Shown piece after piece: positions 12,294 through 24,181 of a stretch of 64,000 bases of DNA; the first letter of the stretch is position 1, and every line of letters starts with the position of its first letter. The position numbers were made by a program, and so were the translations under genes. The stretch lies in NCBI GenBank assembly GCA_023333565.1, contig JAJKFH010001865.1, positions 5,704,001 through 5,768,000 of the forward strand. Reading direction: 5' to 3'. This DNA comes from Puffinus mauretanicus. Taxonomy: Eukaryota > Chordata > Aves > Procellariiformes > Procellariidae. The notes under the pieces are model-generated. The model was not told the origin of the DNA and ran no database searches. It saw only the letters and a program-made list of their open reading frames with translations.

Positions 12294-15200
12294 TGAAGTT
12301 ATCCCTGAAAGTAATGCTTACCTGTGGAGAGCTTCATACTGTTGTCTTTAAAGTTAAGATGGCTAGTAGCTCATCAAATAATCAGACTTTAAAATATTGT
12401 ACTATCGCTTCTTCCAGAATCTTTTTCATATAGTATCTGAAAAGCCTGCTAATTAGTTACTGCTAATTGTATACTTTACCAATGTTTTTTAAATGTCTAG
12501 ATTCTGAATCTGTGAATAGTTCAGATTCTGTATGGCTTAAAAGTCTGTTTCAAAACCTGTTGAAATCAATGGAAGTCATTGCATTGATTTGGAACAGATT
12601 TCGGTCAGGATCTGAGATATTTACTTGGTGTTGTTGCATAAGAAACTTTTTTTTTTTAAAATTCTTTGCTATGATTTTCTAAATAATATATGTTCAAACA
12701 AGATTTTTGATTATTTGGTCAACATCATTGTACAGTTGTGTTTCACCTATGAAATTTCATTATAGTCTCTTAAATTTTTACAGAAGTTATGCTTTTCCTT
12801 GGAAATTGAAATTGGAAACTAAGGTTATTAAGTATCTCAAACCCGCTGATGTGTATCTGTACATTTATATATTATTATATATTTATAAAGCAGTTAGATT
12901 TCCCGTTAGATGAAACTGCACCTAGATCCTGATTTTTGGCTCATTACCAAATCACTTTGTACTTGTTCTTGTCTAAGAAACAGAAGGGAAAGAGTATAAT
13001 ACTGTGATATACTCTTCACTTTGGAAGTTTCTCATTGCAAGTGGGAAGTTATTCCAGTTCTACGATTTGGTTTGCCGCAAAAGAAAATAATAACTTAAGA
13101 GTTAACACTATGTATTACTGACACAAGCAAAAAAACCAAGAAAATGTTTGCACTTAATTTATCCCTTTTTTTAGTTAACTAGGTAAAAAAAGATTTTTTT
13201 GAGATAATTATCTTTGAAATAAAGTTATATATTTGAATCAGAAATGTCAGTTTTTCAAGGAAGTCATAACATTTGAATAAAACTGCATACTGAGCTGTAA
13301 ATACACTATAGAATCGCTTTTATAGGATCGTACAAAGGCAAATAATAACTTAAGCTTTTTGTTATTTGCTTGCATGGGAAAGATCAAGCCCTTTTAATAT
13401 ATTTACTTTAGGCCTATGTTATGACTGGAACAAAATATTCTAAAGTAGCTTCTTGTTGAGTACATTTTTCACAACTACTTTTCATAGTTTGCATTTTGTA
13501 CAGCAGAAAAGGTAATTAATTAATTAAGTTTTTATTTCTTTGTGTCAATTCAGTGTGTTTTGAGGAGTAAAGTTGACAAAACCTCTATGATAATTGAAGC
13601 ACATCTCCCTGTTCACTTCCCCATGCCCAGATATTGGTGCTGATTCCTTCTGAAAATAGAGATGCCAAATCTGTATCTAATAACCTAGAATAACAACAAA
13701 GTGGTGAATAACATTTTGTCAATCTTGAGAAAAGATTTATTTCCCTTTAGAAATGTTCTTAAAGCATTACAATATAATAGAGTGCATAAATCATAAAGTG
13801 TATGTGCATCTGAATTATATGATATCTGACAATAGTAAACAGAATACCTCTAGGAAGAATTAAGGTAGATGTGTATTTTGATGATATATGGCTTACATAA
13901 AGACTTTTCTTTCAAAGACCTAGCATATGTTATTTACTAAATTAAAAGACTCAAACAGTACTGAGAACTTTCACATTTTTTAAAAGTGCATATATCAACT
14001 GCCTACCCATGTGTACAAATACTTTAATCTGTATACATGGCATTCAGAATTCTATTAAATTGTGTTATGATTTTGTAACTTAGGAATTGAGCCACTGAGA
14101 TATAACATTTTCTTGCACCTTTGAAATATTGAAAGATTATTTCTATAGATTTTGAAATTAACTAGTCATTGTTTGATGGACTCTGAATGGTTGATGGAAT
14201 TGACAATATTTGTACTTTCTACTTGCATGTCCTAAATATTATAGCCAGATTTTTTCTGTTTCCTTTTGATGTATTAAGCTATAGCTTCACAATGACTGTG
14301 ACAGAGACATTTAAAAATTATGCAATAAATAATGCAAAAGACAATTTAGCTTAATCCTGCAAAAGACATGGTAAAATGCAGAAGTAACTTTTTAGTATGA
14401 CAGTTCCTCAATAATATTAATGAATGATAAGTCCTGTATAAGGTGCCTCATCTTTTTATGTCTTATATAGATATTAGTAAAATTGCATTATATTCTGGAT
14501 CAAATTAAATTACAATTACATGACAGTCCTTATGCATTTAGATATTTGAAATTGATTTGAAACCTACAAGGGAATACGATTATATTTTAAAGGGTCTTTC
14601 ACTGAAGAATTTCTATCCCTTAATAAGTGTTGCATATTATGAACATTCCAGTCAACCTATTGTGTCTGTTGCCCAGTGGAAATGGACAGCCAAGTCAAAA
14701 TATGCAAGGCAACTAGGAACCATCAACCACCTAAGACATGAACAGGAAGTCTTTTTTTGGTTATACACATAATGAAAATGTGAGGTGCTTGGTGCTGAGA
14801 TGAATAAAGATGATGGTATCTATTGGATTTGTCAGCTTCCAGCTCTGCTGTGTATTAAGCAAAAAATGAGAATAAAATGTAGAAACCTATGGACCTGAGA
14901 TAAAAGCGGAAAAGTAAAAAGAGAGAAAGGCCTTTTAACTTACGTGCTTTGATGCTTTCTTGTCTTGGTCCTCCTGGCATGTGGTGTGTTTACAGGTGGT
15001 TCAAAACCAGTACACCAAAAGGCAGGGCACAGGGACTAAGAATACTTCATCTTTTATTGTGATGTAGTCACTTAGAAGCTTGTCAGATCATCTGTATGGG
15101 TTATGTAGAGAGTCCTCAGTGGGGAGTATTCCATTTCCATTGTCAAAAATTGTTACAGTCATCTTGCTTGTCGAGCCATAGACAAATGGGAAGTGTTAGT

Positions 15201-15870
15201 GTATAACCTTTATCTAAGGACTTTGAAAGTTGCAAAAATGGCAGACTCTGAGGACAGTGTGTTCCTGAAATGAACTTTTAGGACTTGAAATACAAAGCAG
15301 CAAGCTTTTGGCCTCATTTTACAAAGTGTGGTTCGGCCATGTACAGTAATTGTAAATGTGCACCTCTGAACATTTCCTATGTAAAAGCATTTAAATTGTC
15401 TTAGTTTATGTAATTTTAGTCCCAGTTCCACTATAATGAAACAAATTCACTGCTTTCTATGAGGTCAGGTTTCACTTGTATTTATTTACCACCTATTTAT
15501 TTATTTATAGTGTCAATATTATTTTATATTGGGTTTGATGTCATATTCAGTATGCCATTTAAAAAATTTATAACTGTTAATTCTTTTCCTGAGAAATTGC
15601 TTTTCTTACTTTTTATGAAAAGTGAACGAGTCTATTCATTGGAGGGGGGATTGGAGCCTGTGTGTCCCTGTCTCCAAAGTCGGTGCTGTAACTACCAGGC
15701 TTAACGAGTATGCGTGTGTTGCTATGTAGGCTGAGATAAAATTTGTAGCTCCTCTGTACGACTTAGGAAGAATAAGTGAGAGAGCGCCAAGGTTGGCTGT
15801 GTAGTTAAGAAAAGCAGAAGTCTATGACCCAGAAAGTCTCCGCAGAAACTCAGCATTGCCTCCCCAAAGC

Positions 15871-15880
15871 TATAAAAAGG
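15871..15880 (+). promoter_or_regulatory. Possible TATA-box core promoter
   Basis: TATAAAAAGG is a near-consensus TATA box followed about 28-35 bases later by a GC-richer stretch where a start site would fall. It lies in a roughly 200-bp patch that is clearly less AT-rich than its surroundings. About 120 bases downstream there is a CATGTAAGAC that could act as a 5' splice site. TATA-like words are common in AT-rich DNA, and no coding region follows, so this could be a non-coding RNA promoter, an unrecognised old LTR, or chance. Confidence 0.25.
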
Positions 15881-16400
15881 CAGCGGCTGGGACTAGCAGT
15901 GGGGTTTGTCTGAGTTGAAGCTTGAAGACACTGTCTGCCTTAAAAAAGCCCAAATCCCTAAGGACCGTTTGGCCAGCTGATCACTTGGGACTCATGTAAG
16001 ACTGTGTAGGTGCATGTGTAGGCAGGGATTGGGTGCTTTCCATACAAACTAAATCAAATGTGCCTTGTATTGAATAGTTACTAACAACTGTATTTTGAAC
16101 ACTGTGGAAGAGCGTTAAGAGAGGCGACTGAGATCAGCTCCTTACCAGAATAATTTATAGCTTACTACTTGCGAGAAAATGCAACATCAGATTCTTCTCT
16201 GGCAACCAGTAATGTCCTAAGCACAGAATGTGAGTAAAAAGGAAAGGAGGTGGACAGTGAGGGCTGTATGAGTCTATCTCTTTGTTTCCGAATGTTTTGT
16301 TAAAGTTTTTGAAGACAAAGCATAACACATCAAGTAGGATAAAACACCTTCCTAGAAGCATTCTTCCAAACTTTCTGTATATGACCTCAGAAGAGAAGGT

Positions 16401-16488
16401 CCCCCCTTCCCCCCCTTTCCCCCCTTCTTTCCCTTTTTTTCCCCCTTTCCCCTGCTTTCCCTCCTTTCCCCCCCCCCCTTCCCCCCCT
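16401..16488. repeat. C-rich polypyrimidine tract
   Basis: About 88 bases made almost only of C and T, with repeated runs of four to ten C. The opposite strand therefore carries many closely spaced G runs, which could form G-quadruplex or triplex structures. Frames read through it are proline/phenylalanine low-complexity and not genes. Confidence 0.9.
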
Positions 16489-18377
16489 AAAAGAAGCCTA
16501 AATGGATGTCTGAGATTCTGCTGAAGAATGGATCCCTAGTTTGCACCAGCTGCCTTTCTTTTGCACCTCAGGATTTGTTTTTTCAGACCTTCCTTTTCCT
16601 CCACAGCCTGTGGAGAGAGGGCGTAGGTAGTATAAACTCAAAGTAACTATAACTACATTGGCAGCATGAGACAGGAAGAGATCTAAGTGTTTCTAGTTCT
16701 GTCCATTCTAAGTCAGGAGCTTTTATATTAGCATAGCATCAAGGTGGCACATTCACAGATACTCTTTTATCTGGTAATATTGGAGCTTATTTCTGGGACA
16801 GAAGCATTTAGACTTGCTTGAAGAGAGAAAAATCAGTTCTGCTGAAACCCAGTAGATCTTCCAATACAAATTCCAAGATCTTCCAGATCTTCCAATAATG
16901 GCATTATGTGCCATGAGTTTGAACGGGCAGAAATACTTTTACTTGAAGTAAAAAAGACTGACCTGTTTGCTATTTCAGTTATGCTAACCTTTTGTTGCAC
17001 CTCTATAATTAACACAGAAATAGAATTTCAAAGACCTTCTAAAAAACCCAATAAATTGTTATACACTTTATATAGTAGACATTTGTGTATTATCCTTTGT
17101 AGATGCACCTGTTTGAACGTCTTCATGAGATTCCAAATGATTGTTAGCTAGCTGACAGGCTGGTTAAGTGAAATGCCTGGTTTATCAAATTCCTTTTGTT
17201 TCAGTTCTCCTCAGAGAAGGAATTTTCTGTTCATATCTGTTGTAAGCTGGATAGAGTTGGTGAAGAGAAAATTATTATATGTCAGTTGCAGTTGAGAGCA
17301 TCAAGGTCTTTCTTTACAGTGATTGTTTTTGTCTCATTGGTAGCTAAGTTTGTTAAGAAAGAAGCATTATTCAGGATATTTCTGCTCTCATGTATGCCTG
17401 TTAGTCAGCCAAGATGCATTTTCCCCAATTTACTTCCCTCAAACAATATACAATTTGAAATAACAATGATAAAAAAAAAAAAACCTTCAAGATAAGAGAC
17501 TTCCTAAACTTTTCTTTTGGTATTTCAGTTTTTTTTAGCCTTGACAGTACTCATAATCTGTACTAGAAAAATGCCTAAGCAGGGAAAAAAAAAAAATTAC
17601 AGATGCAGAATAGATTCTTTCAAATACTAAAATTCTTGCTTGTAACAGAGGAAAAAGACTTAATGCTTAGCCAAAATCATATATTGTTGAACAACAAGGC
17701 ATACCTTTAATATGAGAAGCAACGTGTTAAGGATGTTAATGATATAGCATGATCTGTACTTTCTTCCTCTCTTTTTTTAAGTTAGGTTTTTTAATCTATG
17801 TATCTATAAATTGCAAACATCAGTTATCTATTATATTATGATTTATATGTCAATCAAAAGAATAACTTTTAGCCTTGAGTAGTGATCAGCCTTTCTCTGA
17901 CTGTGTGCCATGATGGCTTTGTTATTAGTAATGTGTTCATGTCTATATATAGATGTTACTTTTAACCTAGAATCAGGTATTTTCCAACATAGCTTGTTTT
18001 CTGAAGCCTGAGTGGTATGCTGATGAGACTGGCACACTACACAACTGCAAACAATTGGAAAAACATAGCTATACTATAAAGTGGCTGTTTTAAATTTACG
18101 TAAATTATCTGATTGTAGATGTTTGTAGAAAATTATTTTTGTATTTCAAGATGGAAGTACTCCAGTTTCTTTTACTGTGCATGTCTAAAAAGTGTGTTTG
18201 TTCTATTTTACTTAAAATTTTCCAGGTCTGGTCTCTGCCTGAATATGACTTAAAAAATCTTGTCCAAAACATTTAACGTAGTTCTAAATGGAGAGAGAAG
18301 AGCTTGCTTTTTTCCCATTAAAAGGACTTTGGAATCCTTTTTAGCACTTCCTGTAGTACAGATGACTGAGGGGTGGA

Positions 18378-19261
18378 AACTGCTCCCTCAGTAAGTTCGC
18401 AGACGACACCAAGTTGGGCGGGAGTGTTGATCTGCTGGAGGGTGGGAAGGCTCTGCAGAGGGACCTGGACAAGCTGGATCGATGGGCCGAGGCCAACTGT
18501 ATGAGGTTCAACAAGGCCAAGTGCCGGGTCCTGCACTTGGGTCACAACAACCCCAGGCAACGCTACAGGCTTGGGGAAGAGTGGCTGGAAAGCTGCCCAG
18601 AGGAAAAGGACCTGGGGGTGCTGATTGACAGCCGGCTGAACATGAGCCAGCAGTGTGCCCAGGTGGCCAAGAAGGCCAACAGTATCCTGGCCTGTGTCAG
18701 AAATAGTGTGGCCAGCAGGAGTAAGGAGGTGATCGTGCCCCTGTACTGGGCACTGGTGAGGCCGCACCTTGAGTACTGTGTTCAGTTTTGGGCCCCTCAC
18801 TACAAGAAAGACATGGAGGTGCTGGAGTGTGTCCAGAGAAGGGCAACGAAGCTGGTGAAGGGTCTGGAGCACAAGTCTTATGAGGAGCGGCTGAGGGAAC
18901 TGGGGTTGTTTAGTCTGGAGAAGAGGAGGCTGAGGGGAGACCTCATTGCGCTCTACAACTACCTGACAGAAGGTTGTAGCGAGGTGGGTGTTGGTCTCTT
19001 CTGCCAAGTAACTAGCGATAGGACGAGAGGAAATGGCCTCAAGTTGCGCCAAGGGAGGTTTAGACTGGACATTAGGAGAAATTTCTTTACGGAACAGGCT
19101 GCCCAGGGAAGTGGTTGAGTCTCCATCCCTGGAAGTATTTAAAAGACGCGTAGATGAGGCGCTTAGGGACATGGTGTAGTGGGCATGGTGGTGTTGGGTT
19201 GACGGTTGGGCTCAATGATCTTAGAGGTCTTTTCCAACCTTAATGATTCTATGATTCTATG
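18378..19261 (+). mobile_element. CR1 LINE, 5'-truncated, relatively young
   Basis: A GC-rich island about 880 bp long, ending in the 3' repeat TGATTCTATGATTCTATGA that is diagnostic of avian CR1. The body encodes the C-terminal part of CR1 reverse transcriptase (see the pol remnant entry). The last part before the tail carries the CR1 3' UTR phrase AGGTCTTTTCCAACC. The 5' end is truncated inside the RT domain just before the FADD palm motif, as expected for LINE insertions. No target-site duplication was seen, which is normal for CR1. The long frame is still readable for over 700 bases, so it is younger than the copies at 22370 and 24182. Confidence 0.95.
18381..19179 (+). pseudogene. CR1 ORF2 (pol) C-terminal fragment
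   Basis: This is the 3' part of CR1 ORF2, the reverse transcriptase used for target-primed insertion. The frame opens with [11 protein letters not shown], where the catalytic Asp pair is intact (codons 18396-18407). It continues through the thumb and C-terminal region with [16 protein letters not shown], [28 protein letters not shown] and [14 protein letters not shown] blocks typical of CR1. A small deletion near 19093-19096, between RRNFFTE and the remembered RHWNRLPRE region, shifts the frame so that it stops at 19118. The original C-terminus ([15 protein letters not shown]) remains readable in another frame up to a TAG at 19177-19179. The fingers and most of the palm are missing, so the fragment cannot be active. 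Confidence 0.9.
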
Positions 19262-22200
19262 AAACTTCAAATTCAACTGAGTATTAACCCTTTTTCAGAG
19301 ATGATCTTTTGCATTCCACTTAAAATGGATATGATTTAACCAATTCATAAACCTTTAGAAATTACTTTTTGCAAAATCACATACTGTTTACTAGTACTTT
19401 CATAGTGCTTTTGGCAGCATTCAGAACATAGAACGAACTCTACTGAAAAGCATATCACAAACTTTAAATAAAGCAGGTGAGAAAGCATAGCTATATTCAC
19501 TGTAGATGTCAGTCAAAATGAAATTCCCTCTCTCCTTTTGGATAACACCTTAGCTTTGGATTAATGTAATTTAAGTTAGTGGCTGTAAAACAAGACAGCT
19601 CTTGTAAGAGTGGGAGTGGAAGAATTACATGGTTTATTATGATGTAAAGGCTGCACTCCTCTCAAGATTTATTGTATTGTTTGTTTGGTTTGGAATTACC
19701 TGTCTATCTGTATCTGGTCCTGTCCCACTCCTCATAAAACTGTAGTTTTCCTACTGGGTCTCCCTGCCTTTAAACTATTTCAGCGTCTGTGTTTTCTTGT
19801 TTAAAATACTGTATCGTTAATAGCAGTCTGTTCTTTCCAACAGGAACTCCCTAGTCGTTCTCCTCCAAACTAAGGGTGTATTCAAGTGGCTTGCATTTCA
19901 CCATTCTGTCAGATGGTTCTATGTTGAAGAGGATTCTGGTCAATAGGAAATTTCTAGTCAGTTTGGAAATTATATATTCACAAAGTCTAAACTCCATTTT
20001 CCTTAATCATTTTGGCATACATTTATTAGAAATACTTCTCTTGACTTCGATTGCAGCAGCAGGTTATTCTTCCCTTTTGATATCATGGTAAACCTTTTAA
20101 CAGACTTTCATTGGCCTCAGATAAGACTGGAATTACCTTGTCCAGTATTAATGATGTTCCTCCAAAAAAGAAACATTGTGGTAAGGCAATGGACAAAAGT
20201 ACTAAGTCATGTCTTAATGTAAGGGTTAGTCATATGAGGGAGTTTAGGCCATTATTCTGTTTTAGTGTGGAACCTTTTTCAAGCTATTTTATAAAAACTG
20301 GATAGGAATTTTGCATTTTGGAACAAAAGTTAGAAATCAAGTGTCATTATGTGAATTGGCCAAACTAGTTCAGGGAATCCTTCTGGTCCATTTCTTCCTC
20401 ATTTCAGAGAGATCATTTAATGAATTTCCCTAAACTAGTTAGAAGCTAGTTCTTTTTTCTTTTTCCTTTTTTTCCCCCCCCTGTAAAGTAAATGAAATAT
20501 TACGTGTGTGATAGAAGTTCTGACTCTGAATGGAAGTCAGAAAAGTGAAGATTTTTAGGTACTTATGACTTTGCAAATAAAGTGGTGAATAAAGCTTTAA
20601 TTCCACTAGTAGTTGTATTTTAATAACTACTTCATTCATTTTGGCCCAGCACAATATTTGTTATTGGTTTAAAGAAAATTTTCAAGTGACAGGTGAAGAA
20701 AAGGAAACTTAGAAGGAAGTATATAAATGATTAAGTGTCTGACATGCAACAGAACATTTCTTATTTTCAGGTTCTTGTTCCCTGGAGAAGTGAGAAAGTA
20801 AACGCAAGTCGAGCAGCCTTGACGATTAGGTATTGTCTGCCCATTATGTCATGTTCCTGATAGACATGTGATTCTAGCTCCTTTATGATGTTTTTCACCC
20901 ATATATGTGACTTTTCATTTAGTGAAACATGAACAGATTCAAATTACTAAGGATTTGAAGCCAGTAACTTCCAATATGCCAGTGAAATAATGGCAATTTC
21001 TTTTCTTTATTTGTATAACAGGCATTTTCATTTAACACAAATGGGACTCTGACTTAAGAGCTTGTCTGCTTGGAAATGTGTTGGATATAACGAATTTTTT
21101 TTCCAACAAATGAGAGGAGAAGTTGAGAAGGCTGAAAGAGTTATAAAAGGCTGAGTAATCCACTCTTTTCTTTGCATTTCCTGTTATGTGCAACTTTGTG
21201 AAATTTAAGGAAGAGACTTCTGAAACCAGTGTCTCTGAGAATAGGCAAACCAACTCAAAAAAAAAAAAAAAAGACTGGGAAATAAAAACCACAGGAAAAT
21301 TAATTTTTAAAATGCCCAAAGCTGTGCCTCATTCTCTTACTTATCCTGTTTCACTGTGGTGGTAATATTTGAGAAAAACTCACAGAGAAGGTTTGACTAG
21401 GTCTGTTATATAAACTGAAAGCATAAAAATTTCCAGAAGCAAAACTGATTACATTCTTAAAAATGCACATTTTCTGGATAACTTCCAAATGCATGATGCT
21501 CTGTCACTTACTGTGCTTGATTTGCAAGACACAAAAATTACACTCCATGAAAAGTGAACTTGATTTTGCAATACATGGAATATATGTTATTTTCCAATTG
21601 CCTGTCACATTTTTTGATTGTGGTATTGATTAATTTTTTTTTTAAACTTCTGTATTGTGCTTAGAGCATTTTGAGAAATGTAAATGGTAGCAAAAAATAA
21701 ATACAATTTTTTTTTTAAAAAACCCAATTTCATCTGAAGTAATAATGCTGAAATATCATGCTGGAGTACAGCAATTAATGGACTTTTTGTTTTAAGTTAT
21801 GTTGCTGGCTAGTGTATTCTGAACTAAGAAATTTTAAATTCTCGTACATCGAAGCTTAACATTTTTCATGGAATTTTAGAGGAGGTGCTCATGTGGTGAA
21901 AATGTTTTTGTTTATCCATTTACGGAATATTCTGTATATAAATAATGATCTCCCTCATTTCACCAGCATGCTGCAACAAATGTTTCTTTACAGGGAAATA
22001 GTATTTCCTAAAGCAGGGATCTATGCCTATTGCTTTGCTAACATCTGTGTTCTGGGTTGAAGGCCTGGGTTAATGAATATACCATTGGCTCGTATTAAGA
22101 GTAGTGTGTGTCGTCCTGGCATAATGCAGTGCTGTATTAGGTATCTTCAGCTCTAGGCAAACTACATGGAATAGGTCAACACCATGCAGAGAATCTGGCT

Positions 22201-22369
22201 CAGGTGCCAAGTCTTGCTTATTACAGATTTTAATTACTTTGTGTGCAGATGTGACTAAACTGACTCTGGGTCTGGAGTTAGATGGTATGGCATATGGGAA
22301 TCTGTTTACTATCCTCCACTGCTTGGTGGATATTGCGCTTCTTCAAAGGAAAAGAGCTCATACTTTGTG
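19262..22369. other. Unassigned AT-rich non-coding stretch
   Basis: No gene or recognisable repeat family. It contains a pyrimidine run near 20455-20480 ending in C7, an A16 run at 21257-21272, T-rich runs near 21635 and 21710, and short chance frames. Confidence 0.55.
21257..21272 (+). repeat. A16 homopolymer run
   Basis: Sixteen consecutive A. No gene-like sequence precedes it that would make it a retrogene tail, and no target-site duplication was identified. Confidence 0.8.
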
Positions 22370-23195
22370 GACAATGAAATAGTGTGCAGCAGTCAACACA
22401 TTGGAGGTAGGAGTGCCATTGAGGACTGTGACAGGCTGACAGAGATGATGGCAACCTCTTGAAGTTCAGCAAAGGCAAATGCAAAGTCCTGCATCTGGGA
22501 TGGACTAACCCCATGTAACAGTAGAGTTGAGGTTGACTAGCTAGAAAGCAGCTTTGCAGAAAAGGACGTTGGTGGTCCAAGTGAACAAGTTTATTGGCAT
22601 GCCCTTGTGGTGATGAAGACTAATCATGTACTGGTCTATATTAATAAGTATGTAGTTAGCAGGTCAAGGCAGTCTCCCTCCATTCAATACTTGCAACATG
22701 GCATCTGGAGTATTTTGTCTGGTGTTGGGATTCCCAGTACAAGCAAAACACTGATGTATTGGAGAGAGTCCAGCAGGAGGCCAGCAGGATGGTAGTTATG
22801 GGGGAGAAGCATGTGGTGCGTGAGAGGTGCCTGGCAGAGCACAGTAACTTTAGACTGGATGGAGAAGGATAAAAGAGCATCTTCTTGCAGTCTTCCACTA
22901 TTTAAAGGGAGGGAGGGTTGTTGGAGCATAGAGTCAGACTCTTCACAGAAGGACACAGACTCAGATTGCAGGAAGGGCAATTTTGCTTAGATGTAAGGAC
23001 AAAATTCATCACCACAAGAGTGATGCTGCATTGGAGCAGGCTGGTCAGAGAGGCAGTAGGACCTCCATCCTTGGAGATTTCAGAACTTGATATGACCCTG
23101 AGCATCTTGATCTAACTGTGAAGGCAGCTATGCTTTGGGTCAGAGGTGGGAATAGATGACTTTAGGAGGTCCATTCCAACCTAAATATTCCATTT
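22370..23195 (+). mobile_element. CR1 LINE, old and degraded
   Basis: The stretch follows the CR1 pol order at DNA level. Recognisable pieces are AGCAAAGGCAAATGCAAAG (the FNKGKCKVLH region), GGAAAGCAGCTTTGCAGAAAAGG-like sequence near 22545-22565, a GAGAGAGTCCAGCAGGAGGCC block near 22762, and a 65-codon frame at 22918-23115 with the CR1 C-terminal signature FTEGHRLRLQEGQFCLDVR. The 3' end reads GGAGGTCCATTCCAACCTAAA and then stops at about 23195 with only a vestige of the terminal repeat. Many stops and indels show it is much older than the copy at 18378. The 5' border is approximate. Its tail closely matches the fragment at 32876-33000, so both belong to one CR1 subfamily. Confidence 0.85.
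22918..23115 (+). pseudogene. CR1 pol C-terminal remnant
   Basis: A 65-codon open piece of the degraded CR1. It keeps the pattern EHRVRLFTEGHRLRLQEGQF, then CLDVRTKF, then HWSRLVREAVGPPSLEISE, which corresponds to the last region of CR1 ORF2. Upstream coding sequence is broken by stops and indels. It is not a host gene. Confidence 0.8.
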
Positions 23196-24181
23196 GAGTG
23201 CTGCTTCCCAAGGTGAAAAGGAATTTTGTTTGGTGTTACATCTGCAGGTGCTGGACATTCATCTGATGCTTGTTTTGTGCTTTATCCATTGGACTGATAT
23301 GTTTAAGCTCCCCAAGACCTGCTAAGAGTCCAGGTACCAAATGTGTCAGGCCAGGCAGTAAATTAATCTACCTTTTCTCTTGAGTTCTAATATTGGAACT
23401 GATCTAGGAAATTACCATTTATCTCTCTAGAAACAAGCGGTAATTGCAGCTTAAAACACACAAATATATATAGGCTTTGTAAAAGCTGGCAAAACAATCA
23501 TGTTTTCCTTTAAGCAGGACAAGCAATATAAATCTGGGTGTGGAAAAATGTTTAAAAAAATGTTCATTTTTTTAACACTCCTGAGTATTCTTTGGTCTCA
23601 TATCAGAGGCTTTCTTAGAGGCTTCCCTTTCCATATACAATTTTTTTAATCTGAAATGGAGAATCTTTCCTTTTGCTGCTGTCTTCTTTTTAGCTGAAAG
23701 GTTTCTGTATTTATTCTGTTCTGTCAACACTTGATTTTTCTCTACTAGTCTTTTTGAATTGTAAAACCTGACTCTGGTGCTTTGTCCTGCTTTTGACAGT
23801 GTAGTTTGTAAATTTGTCTAAGGTGATGCTGAAAGGGTTTAAGGTGATAGTGGTCTTTTACTTGTCACTAGAGGTTGTGTATTATGTAGTTGGCTGTGTC
23901 AGCTGAAAATTCAATTTATTTCATGTTTTCGTTTCTACCTGTTTCATTTCCCATATATTAGACTTTGCATAGCCGCATGATTGCTAGTACTAGTAAAGGG
24001 AAGAGGTAGGAACAAGTAGATGATTGGGGAGGGATGGGGAGGAAAGAACAGCTTTCTTTATACCAATTATGTAGGCAGCTCCCACCATGGGTAATGCTGA
24101 AGAAATTGTTTGATCTAGGATGTGATTACTGCTGCTGTTCTCATGAGAGAATGCTTTATGCAGCTGCTTATTCTTTTTTGC
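23196..24181. other. Unassigned non-coding stretch between two old CR1 copies
   Basis: No gene is seen. It is AT-rich with T-runs near 23640 and some purine-rich sequence near 23995-24055. Confidence 0.5.

Larger units (their letters stand above)
12294..18377. other. Unassigned AT-rich non-coding stretch
   Basis: No gene is recognised in these 6 kb. Contents include T-rich runs, TA-rich stretches near 12868, a TTAATTAATTAA-like patch near 13515, ATTT repeats near 15490-15510, a TATA-type promoter candidate at 15871 in a locally GC-richer patch (15780-15990), the C-rich tract at 16401-16488, and A-runs near 17470 and 17590. Short frames of 60-99 codons are present on both strands, but none shows family motifs. 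Confidence 0.55.

Noticed and set aside
18318..19172. 284-codon minus-strand open frame
   Set aside because: It is the antisense of the CR1 pol fragment; the plus strand has the RT motifs and the CR1 tail.
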